Positions 42,956 through 51,540 of a DNA stretch of 64,000 nucleotides are shown one piece after another. The translations under genes and the position numbers were made by a program. The stretch lies in assembly GCF_900106995.1 (NCBI RefSeq), contig NZ_FNOK01000011.1, positions 62,001 through 126,000 on the forward strand, read 5' to 3'. How positions within the stretch are numbered: position 1 is the first letter of the stretch; every line of letters starts with the position of its first letter. The stretch is from Saccharopolyspora shandongensis. Its GTDB lineage: Bacteria; Actinomycetota; Actinomycetes; Mycobacteriales; Pseudonocardiaceae. Under the pieces are notes generated by a model. It saw only the letters and a list, made by a program, of their open reading frames with translations, ran no database searches and was not told the origin of the DNA.

Positions 42956-43683
42956 GCCGAAGCAGAACCATCGACGTGCCGGGCAGCCGCGGCGCGGCAC
43001 CGGAATTCCTGGTCACCCCGGAAACCCTGGACGCCATCAGCCCGTCCGCCGACCGCGGCGGCGTGATCATCGGCTCGGACCCGCAGGGCAACGCGCAGGC
43101 CGCGTCGATGCTGCGGCCGCACCCGACCCGCATGGTCACCGTCGGCGGCCTGTACCTCGCCCGGCAGCTGGCGCTGCGCGCGATGGCCACCGGCGCGTGG
43201 GTGATCGTCGCCACCGGTCGGCCGGCAGCGTGGAAGATGCTGGAGCGGGCGGCGGGCCAGACCCCGGACGGGAAACCGGTGCCGCTGGTGCAGATCCGGC
43301 GGCTGGCGCCGTTCGACCTGCCCCGGTCCTCCGAGGACACCCCGCTGCTGGTGATCCACGACGGCGGCGCGGTGCCGCAGGAGCTGTTCCCGCCGCGCGC
43401 GCCGTGGCAGACGACCATGTACGTGCTGCCCTACCTGCACCCGCAGGTCAGCAGCGGCACGGCGGCGAACACGGCGGATCTGGTGCTCCTGCAACGCCTC
43501 CCGCTGAACCAGGCGCAGCTCGCCCAGCGCATCTGGAGCCTGCACGGTCACCAGGTCCAGCAGCTCACCCAGCTCAAGGACGACCAGGCGATCGCCCTCG
43601 GCAACATGACGTGGACGATGATCCGCCTCGTGACGAAGGCGATGGAACAGGAAATCCTGGGCCCCATCCGCCGCGGCGACTGA
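42952..43683 (+). CDS. Unknown protein coupled to eccE
   Basis: A 243-residue soluble protein. Segments such as VTVGGLYLARQLALRAMATG, WVIVATGRPAAW and NTADLVLLQRLPLNQAQLAQRIW have the alternating strand-helix order of a P-loop or Rossmann domain, but there is no Walker A Lys. The ending (LKDDQAIALGNMTWTMIRLVTKAMEQE) recalls the end of FtsK/TraD-type ATPase domains. Translation is coupled to eccE (ATGA). I do not recognise a named family; a degenerate ATPase-like ESX accessory is my guess. Confidence 0.65.
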   Translation: MSRSRTIDVPGSRGAAPEFLVTPETLDAISPSADRGGVIIGSDPQGNAQAASMLRPHPTRMVTVGGLYLARQLALRAMATGAWVIVATGRPAAWKMLERAAGQTPDGKPVPLVQIRRLAPFDLPRSSEDTPLLVIHDGGAVPQELFPPRAPWQTTMYVLPYLHPQVSSGTAANTADLVLLQRLPLNQAQLAQRIWSLHGHQVQQLTQLKDDQAIALGNMTWTMIRLVTKAMEQEILGPIRRGD

Positions 43684-43703
43684 CCTCTCCGGCAAGCAGC
43701 GGA

Positions 43704-43739
43704 GAAGCCCCGACCGAACTGTGAACTGGTCGGGGCTTC
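43704..43739 (+). terminator. Intrinsic terminator of the eccE operon
   Basis: GAAGCCCCGACC and GGTCGGGGCTTC form a 12-bp stem with a 12-base loop starting 21 bases after the stop at 43683. Confidence 0.8.
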
Positions 43740-43904
43740 CCCGTTTCCGGCACTGCGCACAACGAGTGGTAATAGCCCCTACGTCAACTCAAGACGAATA
43801 CGAGCCACGCAGATGCGGAACAACTCGCGCCGAGCATCCGGTCGATGACGACAAGTCACCGACCAGTCGCCGAAAGCCAAAGCACGCCGAGACTTGGAGG
43901 GTTT

Positions 43905-43924
43905 CCAATTTTAGGCAAAATCGG
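43905..43924. repeat. 20-nt TAGGC palindrome overlapping the DUF559 stop codon
   Basis: CCAATTTTAGGCAAAATCGG; arms complementary except one pair. On the minus strand the core GCCTAA supplies the final Ala codon and the TAA stop of the DUF559 gene. Confidence 0.85.
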
Positions 43925-44786
43925 GCCTCCTCCGAACCGCCGCCTGGACCGCGTCGACGATCCGCTGCGGCGCTTTCGCCAGGTCTTCGGCAGTCACGAC
44001 GATGACGTGCCACCCGTTGGCCCGCAACCACCGAAGCCGCTGCTGATCACGCCGGAACTGCTCGGGATCCGCATGCCAGGCGCCGTCGTACTCGACCAGC
44101 ACCCGTGCCTCGTCGAAGCCAAGGTCGGCCCGCAGCAGCGAGCCGTTCTCCCCAGGAATCTCCAACTGCGGCACCGGATTTAGCCCAGCCATCACGAACA
44201 TGACCCGGAGAACCGACTCGGGTGGTGACTCCGCCCGGTGGTCGAGGAACTCGAAGGCCCTCCGAGCCCGGCGGATTCCGTAGTCGTGCCGCCCCTCCAG
44301 ATACCTTCCGATCGTGTCCTTGTCGATCACGCCAGCGTGCAACAACATGTCGCAAAGCCCCACCGCTTGGGGCAGCGAGTTCCGCATGAGGATGTCGAGC
44401 GCCGCTCGCTCCAACGTCGCGAGGCGAACCCCAGACCACTCGATGCTCTCGAACTCGTAGTGCCGCACGGCCCAGCATCGGATTCCGTGCAGCCTCTTGC
44501 ACCCCTTGACCAGCACCTCGACTGGATCCTGCGGCCGGGCCAGAGGAACGCCGTGCAGCGTCGCTGCCGACTTCCCGGTTATGACCGCTCCGGGCGGAAG
44601 CTTCATCGCCACGGCACGACATCGGAGCTCGTGCGTGAGAATCGTTTCCGAAGTCCTGTAGACGCCGTGGATCACGCGGCAGTACTCCGGGTTCCTCAGG
44701 TCGTGATCGGTCAGGCCGGCCTGGAGAGCTTCGACACGGGTGAACAGGCCGGGGCATTGGCCGACGGCGAGAACGTTGATAGCCAT
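43911..44786 (-). CDS. DUF559 protein: AbiEi-like N-terminus and VSR-like nuclease domain
   Basis: A 291-residue protein. The N-terminal half resembles the AbiEi antitoxin family (FTRVEALQAGLTDHDLRN, RVIHGVYRTSE, AATLHGVPL). The C-terminal half is the DUF559 restriction-endonuclease-like fold: ESPPESVLRVMFVMAG (Glu), RADLGFDEARVLVEYDG (D...E...), HADPEQFRRDQQRLRWLRANGW, VIVVTAEDL. Such genes are scattered in actinobacteria; the substrate is unknown. It interrupts the usual ESX/truA neighbourhood and is bracketed by TAGGC palindromes. ATG at 44786. Confidence 0.85.
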   Translation of the reverse strand: MAINVLAVGQCPGLFTRVEALQAGLTDHDLRNPEYCRVIHGVYRTSETILTHELRCRAVAMKLPPGAVITGKSAATLHGVPLARPQDPVEVLVKGCKRLHGIRCWAVRHYEFESIEWSGVRLATLERAALDILMRNSLPQAVGLCDMLLHAGVIDKDTIGRYLEGRHDYGIRRARRAFEFLDHRAESPPESVLRVMFVMAGLNPVPQLEIPGENGSLLRADLGFDEARVLVEYDGAWHADPEQFRRDQQRLRWLRANGWHVIVVTAEDLAKAPQRIVDAVQAAVRRRPDFA

Positions 44787-44895
44787 GGATCAAAGCTGAT
44801 CAACGATGACCATCGTCACAAGGACCCCGGGCGAATCTGTGGACTACCGAATCCCCTGTGCATGGTTGCCCACCCCCTGCATGGGCGAAGACGTA

Positions 44896-44915
44896 CCAGT
44901 TTTAGGCAAAATTGG
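44896..44915. repeat. 20-nt TAGGC palindrome
   Basis: CCAGTTTTAGGCAAAATTGG, one G-T pair away from a perfect palindrome; 110 bases upstream of the DUF559 start. Confidence 0.85.
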
Positions 44916-44963
44916 ACTTCCACCAGCCCTGGTGACGTGACCTCAAGGCCCGGGTGCGGATCT

Positions 44964-44983
44964 CCAATTTTAGGCAAAATTGG
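44964..44983. repeat. 20-nt TAGGC palindrome
   Basis: CCAATTTTAGGCAAAATTGG, perfect 8-nt arms around AGGC; 17 bases past the truA stop and 68 bases from the previous copy. Confidence 0.85.
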
Positions 44984-45000
44984 GGACCCACCCGCTGCAG

Positions 45001-45882
45001 TCAGGGGAGGGTACGCATCGCCCTGGTCTGGGTTGCTCGGGCTTCGAGGTCTTCGTCCGACGGGTAGTCGATCGCCGTCAGCGTCAGGCCGTGGGCCGGG
45101 GCCACCGCCGTCGTCCGGGTCGTGGACTCCAGGAGCCGCGCAGGCCACGGCTCGGCCTTGCGGCCGTCGCCGACCATCAGCAGCGTGCCCACCAGGCTCC
45201 GGACCATCGAATGGCAGAACGCGTCCGCGCTCACGTGCGCGACGATCAGGTGATCCGCCACCCGCTCCCACTCGAAGCGCTGGAGCTCGCGCACCGTCGT
45301 CGCGCCGTCCCGCGGCTTGCAGTACGCCGCGAAGTCGTTGAGCCCCAACAACTCCTGCGCCGCGGCGTTGAGCGTCGCCACGTCCAGCGGCCGGTTCCAG
45401 GCGAGCGTGTCCCGGCGCCGCAGCGGGTCCACGCCCCACGGCGCATCCGACACCTGGTACCGGTAGTGCCGCCGCAGCGCCGAGAACCGCGCGTCGAACG
45501 CCGTCGGCACCACTCGCGCCCCCAGCACCCGCACGTCCGGCGGCAGGATCCGGTTCCACCGGTGGACCATCCGCCCCAGGTCCGGGATCCCTTGCTCGTC
45601 AACGGAAATCCGCCCGCCACCGGCCGGGTCGTGGGGCACGACGTCGAAGTGCAGGACCTGACCCGAAGCGTGCACCCCGGAGTCCGTCCGCCCCGCGACC
45701 ACCACGTGCCGCGGCACCGACCGCCCCGGCGGCTGCTTCGCCAGCGCGTCCTCCACCAGGCCCTGCACGGTGCGCTGGCCCGGCTGCGTCGCCCAGCCGC
45801 AGAAATCCGTTCCGTCGTAGGACAAATCGAGGCGCACGCGAACGAGCCCGCCCTCCCCAGCGGGAGCGACGGGCTCGTCCAC
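45001..45882 (-). CDS. truA: tRNA pseudouridine(38-40) synthase
   Basis: Makes pseudouridine in the tRNA anticodon stem. A 293-residue protein. The catalytic Asp is in GRTDSGVHASGQ (about residue 67); other blocks are LDLSYDGTDFCGWATQPG, ARFSALRRHYRYQV, and AFCHSMVRSLVGTL. GTG at 45882 leaves an N-terminal extension of about 14 residues before the conserved start. It is 20 bases after rplQ, as in most actinobacteria. Confidence 0.96.
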   Translation of the reverse strand: MDEPVAPAGEGGLVRVRLDLSYDGTDFCGWATQPGQRTVQGLVEDALAKQPPGRSVPRHVVVAGRTDSGVHASGQVLHFDVVPHDPAGGGRISVDEQGIPDLGRMVHRWNRILPPDVRVLGARVVPTAFDARFSALRRHYRYQVSDAPWGVDPLRRRDTLAWNRPLDVATLNAAAQELLGLNDFAAYCKPRDGATTVRELQRFEWERVADHLIVAHVSADAFCHSMVRSLVGTLLMVGDGRKAEPWPARLLESTTRTTAVAPAHGLTLTAIDYPSDEDLEARATQTRAMRTLP

Positions 45883-45902
45883 AGCAGTACTACGTGCCTG
45901 AA

Positions 45903-46433
45903 TCAGGACTCGTCCTTCTTCTCGGCAGCGGTGTCCTCGGCCTTGGCCTCGGTCGCCTCCGGGGCCTCAGCGGCCTCGGTGGTCTCCGCCTGAGCCTCGG
46001 TCGCCTCGGCCTTCGGGGCCTCCTCGTCCTTGGCGAACTTCGTACCGCGAGCGGCTTCCGCCTCGGTGGTGACGAGCTGCTCGGTCACCAGCGCGATGAC
46101 GGCCATCTTCGCGTTGTCACCCTTGCGCGGCATCGTCTTGATGATGCGGGTGTAACCGCCAGGACGTTCCGCGAAGTGCGGGCCGATCTCCGCGAAGAGC
46201 TTGTGCACGACGTCCTTGTCGCGGATGGTCTTCATGACCTCGCGACGGTTGTGCAGGTCGCCCTTCTTGGCTTTGGTGATCAGCCGCTCGGCGATCGGCC
46301 GCAGCCGCTTCGCCTTGGCCTCGGTGGTGGTGATCCGGCCGTGCTCGAACAGCGAGGTGGCCAGGTTGGCCATGATGAGCCGCTCGTGCGCCGGCGACCC
46401 GCCGAGACGCGGACCCTTGGTCGGGGTGGGCAT
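45903..46433 (-). CDS. rplQ: 50S ribosomal protein L17 with acidic C-terminal tail
   Basis: Large-subunit protein near the exit tunnel. Core residues 1-120 are typical ([43 protein letters not shown]). The last 50 residues are an Ala/Glu/Thr-rich repeat tail ([18 protein letters not shown]) absent from E. coli L17. Follows rpoA by about 50 bases. Confidence 0.97.
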   Translation of the reverse strand: MPTPTKGPRLGGSPAHERLIMANLATSLFEHGRITTTEAKAKRLRPIAERLITKAKKGDLHNRREVMKTIRDKDVVHKLFAEIGPHFAERPGGYTRIIKTMPRKGDNAKMAVIALVTEQLVTTEAEAARGTKFAKDEEAPKAEATEAQAETTEAAEAPEATEAKAEDTAAEKKDES

Positions 46434-46482
46434 CGGTTGCTCCTCTCAAGGCGCGCCGGTGTACCCCGGACGCGCAAAACAG

Positions 46483-47562
46483 CTACAGCTGCTCTGTCTC
46501 CGCGTAGTCCTGACCGTCGTCGTAGCCGTTGTCCTCGACGGGCCCGACCGCGCCGACGGTGGTCTCCTCGGAGGACCAGCCTTCGGACGGGTACTCGGCC
46601 GCCGCGGCCGACGGGTCGAATCCGGGCGGGCTGTCCTTGAGCGCGAGCCCAAGGCCGACCAGCTTCATCTTGACCTCGTCGATGGACTTCGCACCGAAGT
46701 TGCGGATGTCCAGCAGGTCGGCCTCGCTGCGCGAGACCAGCTCGCCGACGGTGTGGATGCCCTCCCGCTTGAGGCAGTTGTAGGAGCGCACCGTCAGGTC
46801 GAGGTCCTCGATCGGCATCGCGTAGGCCGCGATGGTGTCGGCTTCCGCCGGCGACGGGCCGATCTCGATGCCTTCGGCGTCGATGTTGAGCTCGCGGGCG
46901 AGCCCGAACAGCTCGACGAGGGTGCGTCCCGCCGAAGCCACCGCGTCGCGCGGGGTGATCGACGGCTTGCTCTCCACGTCGAGGATCAGCTTGTCGAAGT
47001 CCGTGCGCTGCTCGACACGGGTCGCCTCGACCTTGTAGGTCACCTTCAGCACCGGCGAGTAGATCGAGTCCACCGGGATGCGGCCGATCTCGGCACCGGT
47101 CTGCTTGTTCTGCATCGCGGGGACATAGCCACGACCACGCTCGACGACGAGCTCGATCTCCAGCTTGCCCTTCGCGTTGAGGGTGGCGATGTGCAGATCC
47201 GGGTTGTGCACCGTGACGCCCGCCGGCGGCACGATGTCGGCCGCGGTGACCTCACCCGGACCCTGCTTGCGCAGGTACATCGTCACCGGCTCGTCTTCCT
47301 CGGAGCTGACGACCAGCTCCTTGATGTTCAGGATGACGTCGGTGACGTCTTCCTTCACACCCGGAATCGTGGTGAACTCGTGCAGCACACCGTCGATGCG
47401 CAGGCTGGTGACCGCCGCCCCCGGGATCGAGGAGAGCAGGGTACGACGCAGCGAGTTGCCGAGGGTGTAGCCGAAGCCCGGCTCCAGCGGCTCGATGACG
47501 AACCGGGAGCGCGTCTCCGACACCGCCTCTTCGGACAGTGTGGGTCGCTGGGAGATGAGCAC
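46483..47562 (-). CDS. rpoA: DNA-directed RNA polymerase subunit alpha
   Basis: A 359-residue assembly platform of RNA polymerase. N-terminal domain ([40 protein letters not shown]) and C-terminal domain for UP-element contact ([39 protein letters not shown]), with an acidic tail of about 40 residues. The start codon lies within an AAGGAAAACGAAGTG context (GTG 47562). Confidence 0.97.
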   Translation of the reverse strand: MLISQRPTLSEEAVSETRSRFVIEPLEPGFGYTLGNSLRRTLLSSIPGAAVTSLRIDGVLHEFTTIPGVKEDVTDVILNIKELVVSSEEDEPVTMYLRKQGPGEVTAADIVPPAGVTVHNPDLHIATLNAKGKLEIELVVERGRGYVPAMQNKQTGAEIGRIPVDSIYSPVLKVTYKVEATRVEQRTDFDKLILDVESKPSITPRDAVASAGRTLVELFGLARELNIDAEGIEIGPSPAEADTIAAYAMPIEDLDLTVRSYNCLKREGIHTVGELVSRSEADLLDIRNFGAKSIDEVKMKLVGLGLALKDSPPGFDPSAAAAEYPSEGWSSEETTVGAVGPVEDNGYDDGQDYAETEQL

Positions 47563-47713
47563 TTCGTTTTCCTTTCCTCACGACGCCCGCTATTTGACGC
47601 CGATGGAATGGCGTTGCCCGCGAAGCGCGGGCCGGTGGCGGATTCCTGCACCGCCACCGCTGGCTGCGAGCCGCCGGCGGCCGCACCCCGAGGGGAGCCG
47701 CCGGCGGGACGCG

Positions 47714-48319
47714 TCACTTCGAGTAGAGCTCGACGATGAGCTGCTCGGTGACCGGGGTGTCGATCTGCGCGCGCTCCGGGCGCTGGTGCACCAGGATCCG
47801 CAGGCTCGAGGGCACGACCTGCAGCCAGGCCGGAACCACACGCTCGCCCTGGGTTTCCTTGGCGATGATGAACGGCGTGGTGCCCAGGGACTTCGGCTTG
47901 ACGTCGACGATGTCCCACTTCGAAACCTGGAAGCTGGGGACGTTCACCTTCTTGCCGTTGACCGTGAAGTGGCCGTGGCTGACCAGCTGACGCGCCATGC
48001 GGCGGGTGCGGGCCAGACCGGCCCGGTACACGACGTTGTCGAGCCGGGACTCCAGCAGCTGCAGCAGGTTGTCACCCGTCTTGCCGGGGCGCCGGTTGGC
48101 GTTCTCGTAGTACGAGCGGAACTGGCGCTCCAGCACACCGTAGGTGAACTTCGCCTTCTGCTTCTCCTGGAGCTGCAGCAGGTACTCGGTTTCCTTGATG
48201 CGCGCGCGGCCGTGCTGACCCGGGGGGTACGGACGGCGCTCGAACGCCTGGTCACCACCGACGAGGTCAACCTTGAGACGGCGGGACTTGCGGGTCGCGG
48301 GACCGGTATAACGTGCCAT
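47714..48319 (-). CDS. rpsD: 30S ribosomal protein S4
   Basis: A primary 16S binder of 201 residues: ARYTGPATRKSRRLKVDL, YPPGQHGR, SRLDNVVYRAGLARTRRMARQ. The N-terminal four-cysteine zinc motif is absent, so this is the zinc-free type. Within the rpsM-rpsK-rpsD-rpoA-rplQ operon. Confidence 0.97.
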   Translation of the reverse strand: MARYTGPATRKSRRLKVDLVGGDQAFERRPYPPGQHGRARIKETEYLLQLQEKQKAKFTYGVLERQFRSYYENANRRPGKTGDNLLQLLESRLDNVVYRAGLARTRRMARQLVSHGHFTVNGKKVNVPSFQVSKWDIVDVKPKSLGTTPFIIAKETQGERVVPAWLQVVPSSLRILVHQRPERAQIDTPVTEQLIVELYSK

Positions 48320-48342
48320 CTTTGTCTACTCCTTCCCGCGCC

Positions 48343-48747
48343 TCAGACCCGACGCCGCTTCGGCGGCCGGCAGCCGTTGTGCGGCTGCGGGGTCACGTCC
48401 TGGATGGTGCCGACCTCGAGACCGGCGGCCTGCAGCGAACGGATCGCCGTCTCGCGGCCCGAACCCGGGCCCTTGACGAAGACGTCGACCTTCTTCATGC
48501 CGTGCTCGGCGGCCTTGCGGGCCGCGTTCTCGGCGGCCATCTGCGCGGCGAACGGGGTGGACTTGCGGGAGCCCTTGAACCCGACGTGGCCGGCCGAGGC
48601 CCAGCTGATCACCGCACCGGTCGGGTCGGTGATCGAAACGATGGTGTTGTTGAACGTGCTCTTGATGTGCGCCTGGCCGTGAGCGACGTTCTTCTTTTCC
48701 TTGCGCCGCACTTTCTTGACGGCACCAGTGCGAGACTTGGGTGGCAT
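48343..48747 (-). CDS. rpsK: 30S ribosomal protein S11
   Basis: Platform protein of 134 residues, with [37 protein letters not shown] and [17 protein letters not shown] at the end. Between rpsM and rpsD as usual. Confidence 0.97.
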   Translation of the reverse strand: MPPKSRTGAVKKVRRKEKKNVAHGQAHIKSTFNNTIVSITDPTGAVISWASAGHVGFKGSRKSTPFAAQMAAENAARKAAEHGMKKVDVFVKGPGSGRETAIRSLQAAGLEVGTIQDVTPQPHNGCRPPKRRRV

Positions 48748-48771
48748 GGCTTACCTGACTCCTAGCGAGGC

Positions 48772-49152
48772 TTACTTCTTCCCGGCCTTCTTCTTGCCGG
48801 CGACCGTCTTCTTCGGCCCCTTGCGGGTACGGGCGTTGGTCTTCGTCCGCTGCCCGTGAACCGGCAGGTGCCGGCGGTGCCGAAGCCCCGCGTAGCAGCC
48901 GATCTCGATCTTCCGGCGGATGTCGGCCTGGACCTCGCGGCGGAGGTCACCCTCGACCCGGTAGCTGCTCTCGATGAAGTCGCGCAGCTTGGTCAGCTGC
49001 TCGTCATCGAGGTCGCGCGGCCGGGCGTCGGGCGAGATTCCGGTCGCGGAGAGGATCTCCTTCGACCGGGTCTTGCCGATCCCGTAGATGTAGGTGAGCG
49101 CGATCTCCATGCGCTTTTCGCGCGGCAGATCAACGCCGACGACCCGTGCCAT
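48772..49152 (-). CDS. rpsM: 30S ribosomal protein S13
   Basis: Head protein of 126 residues contacting P-site t[56 protein letters not shown] and a Lys-rich tail. ATG at 49152. Follows rpmJ on the same strand after about 150 bases. Confidence 0.97.
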   Translation of the reverse strand: MARVVGVDLPREKRMEIALTYIYGIGKTRSKEILSATGISPDARPRDLDDEQLTKLRDFIESSYRVEGDLRREVQADIRRKIEIGCYAGLRHRRHLPVHGQRTKTNARTRKGPKKTVAGKKKAGKK

Positions 49153-49306
49153 CTGGCCGGTTCTCCTTCGTTCTTGTCCAGGTCTGCTCCCCCGCCGCCC
49201 CCGCAACTGGTGCGGAGCCCCGGCCTGGTCCGGGGGTCAGTCGGCCCGCGTTTGGGCCGACAGGTCGAGGGAGTTCCTTCTAGATGCTTGCGACGCTCTG
49301 CTGCGC

Positions 49307-49420
49307 TCAGCCCTGACGCTGCTTGTGACGGGCGTTGTCGCAGATCACCAGCACCCGCCCATGACGGCGGATGACCTGGCACTTGTCGCAGATTCGCTTC
49401 ACACTCGGCTGGACCTTCAC
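49307..49420 (-). CDS. rpmJ: 50S ribosomal protein L36 (zinc-binding form)
   Basis: A 37-residue protein: [20 protein letters not shown], then [13 protein letters not shown]. The Cys, Cys, Cys, His set is complete, so this is the zinc-containing copy. GTG start at 49420. Confidence 0.97.
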   Translation of the reverse strand: MKVQPSVKRICDKCQVIRRHGRVLVICDNARHKQRQG

Positions 49421-49472
49421 GGTCGTGCTCTCCTGCTCGGACGCGTGTCCGGTCACCCGGACACCGTGGAGG

Positions 49473-49694
49473 TCACTTGTAGCGGTAGACGATGCGCCCA
49501 CGGGAAAGGTCGTACGGCGAGAGCTCCACCACGACCCGGTCCTCGGGCAGGATGCGGATGTAGTGCTGACGCATCTTGCCACTGATGTGTGCGAGGACCT
49601 TGTGGCCGTTCTCCAACTCGACACGGAACATCGCGTTGGGAAGCGGTTCGATCACCCGACCCTCGACCTCAATGGCCCCGTCTTTCTTGCCCAT
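49473..49694 (-). CDS. infA: Translation initiation factor IF-1
   Basis: An A-site initiation factor of 73 residues with an OB fold: [58 protein letters not shown]. It heads the infA-rpmJ-rpsM-rpsK-rpsD-rpoA-rplQ series here, because map lies beyond the methyltransferase insertion. Confidence 0.97.
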   Translation of the reverse strand: MGKKDGAIEVEGRVIEPLPNAMFRVELENGHKVLAHISGKMRQHYIRILPEDRVVVELSPYDLSRGRIVYRYK

Positions 49695-50072
49695 GTCCTC
49701 CGCGTTTCGTGACGGTGACGGTTTGCGGACCTAAGTCCCGCCGCGTGCACCGGAGGCCCCGGCACCCGCGACGGGCACACCGCAGCCCGGCCCGAAACAC
49801 CGATGACGATCCGATCCGGATGTTCGGAAGCGGATACCCAGGCACAACGAACCGGCGCTACGAGTGCGCCGATGTTCCACTGTACGCGCCGCCGATGGGG
49901 CACTCCACATCGGGGCAGCTCAACGCCGTCCCGGTCACTCCACGCAACATTGATGTCACGCTGCACGACTGCACCGCTGCGGCGGGTTGCGTGGGCGCTC
50001 CGCGCCTCACTACGTTCGATCACGCTCGACGCCGGGATCGAGGCCGACGCCGTGGGACAACCGAGGAGAAGC
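49695..50072. other. Divergent promoter region between infA and the methyltransferases
   Basis: A 378-base region with no protein-like frame. Reading towards infA, TACAGT near 49880 could be a -10, with no clear -35. Reading right, GAGGAG at 50064 is the ribosome site of the methyltransferase. No other structure was recognised. Confidence 0.4.
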
Positions 50073-50714
50073 GTGACACCACAGCAGGACCAGCAGATCG
50101 GCAAGGTCGGGCAGAACGCGGCCAGCAAGCTGGACGAGTACCGGACCTTCTTCCAGACCGCGGTGCGCAACCCCAGGATGGTAGGCGCGGCGACCCCGAC
50201 GTCGGCCGCCGTGGCTGCCACGGTGGCCCAGGTGGTGCCGACCACCGGCACCCCGGTCGTGGTCGAGCTCGGTCCCGGCACCGGCTCGTTGAGCGACGGC
50301 ATCCACCGCCGGCTGCCTGAAGGCGCCCGGCACGTCGGCATCGAACTCGGCGAAGGCATGGTCGAGCACCTGCGGGCCCACAAGCCGTGGATGGAGATCG
50401 TGCACGGCGACGCGGGCGACCTGCTGGCGCTGCTGGACAAGCACAACATCGACCGCGTCGACGCCGTCATCAGCAGCATCCCGTGGTCGCTGCTGCCGAG
50501 CGACGCGCAGAACCACATCCTGCGCCAGGCCGCCGAGGCGCTCGCCCCGCAGGGCGCGTTCACGGCGCTGACCTACCTGCCCGCCGACCAGACGCCGGGC
50601 GGCCGCCGCTTCCGCGCCCGCCTGGGGCACACGTTCGACGAGATCATCACCCACACCACCTGGCGGAACATCCCGCCGATCCTGCACTACATCTGCCGCC
50701 GGCCCCTGCGCTGA
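50073..50714 (+). CDS. SAM-dependent methyltransferase, tandem copy 1
   Basis: A 213-residue class I methyltransferase. Motif I is VVVELGPGTGSLSDGI; the acidic end of strand 2 is VGIELGEGMVEHL; motif IV reads VDAVISSIPWSLLPSD, resembling the catalytic SxPW/NxPY region of phospholipid or rRNA N-methyltransferases. GTG at 50073 follows GAGGAGAAGC. Paralogue of the gene at 50931; together they separate infA from map. Confidence 0.8.
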   Translation: MTPQQDQQIGKVGQNAASKLDEYRTFFQTAVRNPRMVGAATPTSAAVAATVAQVVPTTGTPVVVELGPGTGSLSDGIHRRLPEGARHVGIELGEGMVEHLRAHKPWMEIVHGDAGDLLALLDKHNIDRVDAVISSIPWSLLPSDAQNHILRQAAEALAPQGAFTALTYLPADQTPGGRRFRARLGHTFDEIITHTTWRNIPPILHYICRRPLR

Positions 50715-50930
50715 GACCCTGACCGGGCGTGGCTCGGGTCTCGTCAGGGCGAACCCGGGAGGCCGTCGGGTAGGGCAGGGGCGCAGGCTTTGCACATGAG
50801 CGAGAGCACCCCCGCAACGCGACTTCGTGAAAACGCCCTGCCACGCGCTGCGACGCGCGGACGGCAGCGGGACGCTGCGATGGAAGCACCAGCTACCGCC
50901 GCCGCGTTCGGCGAACTGGCAGGAGCAGCC

Positions 50931-51533
50931 GTGAGCAAGCGAAAGAAGCTGCGCGAGTACTGGACGTTCCTGAACCGAGCGGCCCGCCAGCCGTCGACGT
51001 TCGGCGCCGTGCTGCCGACCTCCCGGCACGTCGCGACTGCGGTGGCCACCGTGGTGCCCAGCTTCGGCACGCCCACGGTGCTGGAGCTCGGTCCGGGCAC
51101 CGGCGCGCTCAGCGGCCCCATCCAGCACCGGCTGTCCGACGGCGCGCGGCACCTCGCGGTCGAGATCGACCAGGAGATGGTCCGCTACCTGCACCGCACC
51201 AAGCCCTGGCTGGAAGTCATCGCGGGCGACGTGACGCACCTGCGCGAACTGCTGGACGCCGCCGGGGTCGACCGGGTCGACGCGGTCATCAGCAGCATCC
51301 CGTGGACCCTGCTGCCGCCGGACAAGCAGCGCGACCTGCTGGAGCAGGCGGTCTCGGTGCTGGCGCCGGGCGGGGTGTTCACGACGGTCACCTACCTGAC
51401 GACGCTGTGGCGGCCGTCCACCCGCGAGTTCGTATCGGCGTTGGAGGACACCTTCGACGAGGTGCTGCCCCGCACGGCGATCTGGCGGAACGTGCCCCCG
51501 GCCCGCATCTACGCCTGCCGCCGGCCGCGGTGA
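50931..51533 (+). CDS. SAM-dependent methyltransferase, tandem copy 2
   Basis: A 200-residue paralogue of copy 1 with the same motifs (VLELGPGTGALSGPI, LAVEIDQEMVRYL, DAVISSIPWTLLPPDKQ) and a matching ending (YACRRPR versus YICRRPLR). GTG at 50931 has AGGAG 6 bases upstream. An in-frame ATG at 50796 would add 45 residues lacking counterpart in copy 1. The PmtA-like look suggests phosphatidylethanolamine methylation, but rRNA is possible. Confidence 0.8.
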   Translation: MSKRKKLREYWTFLNRAARQPSTFGAVLPTSRHVATAVATVVPSFGTPTVLELGPGTGALSGPIQHRLSDGARHLAVEIDQEMVRYLHRTKPWLEVIAGDVTHLRELLDAAGVDRVDAVISSIPWTLLPPDKQRDLLEQAVSVLAPGGVFTTVTYLTTLWRPSTREFVSALEDTFDEVLPRTAIWRNVPPARIYACRRPR

Positions 51534-51540
51534 CCCGCGG

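Noticed and set aside
50796..50930. N-terminal extension of methyltransferase 2 from ATG 50796
   Set aside because: The extra 45 residues have no counterpart in copy 1, and GTG 50931 has a much better ribosome site.
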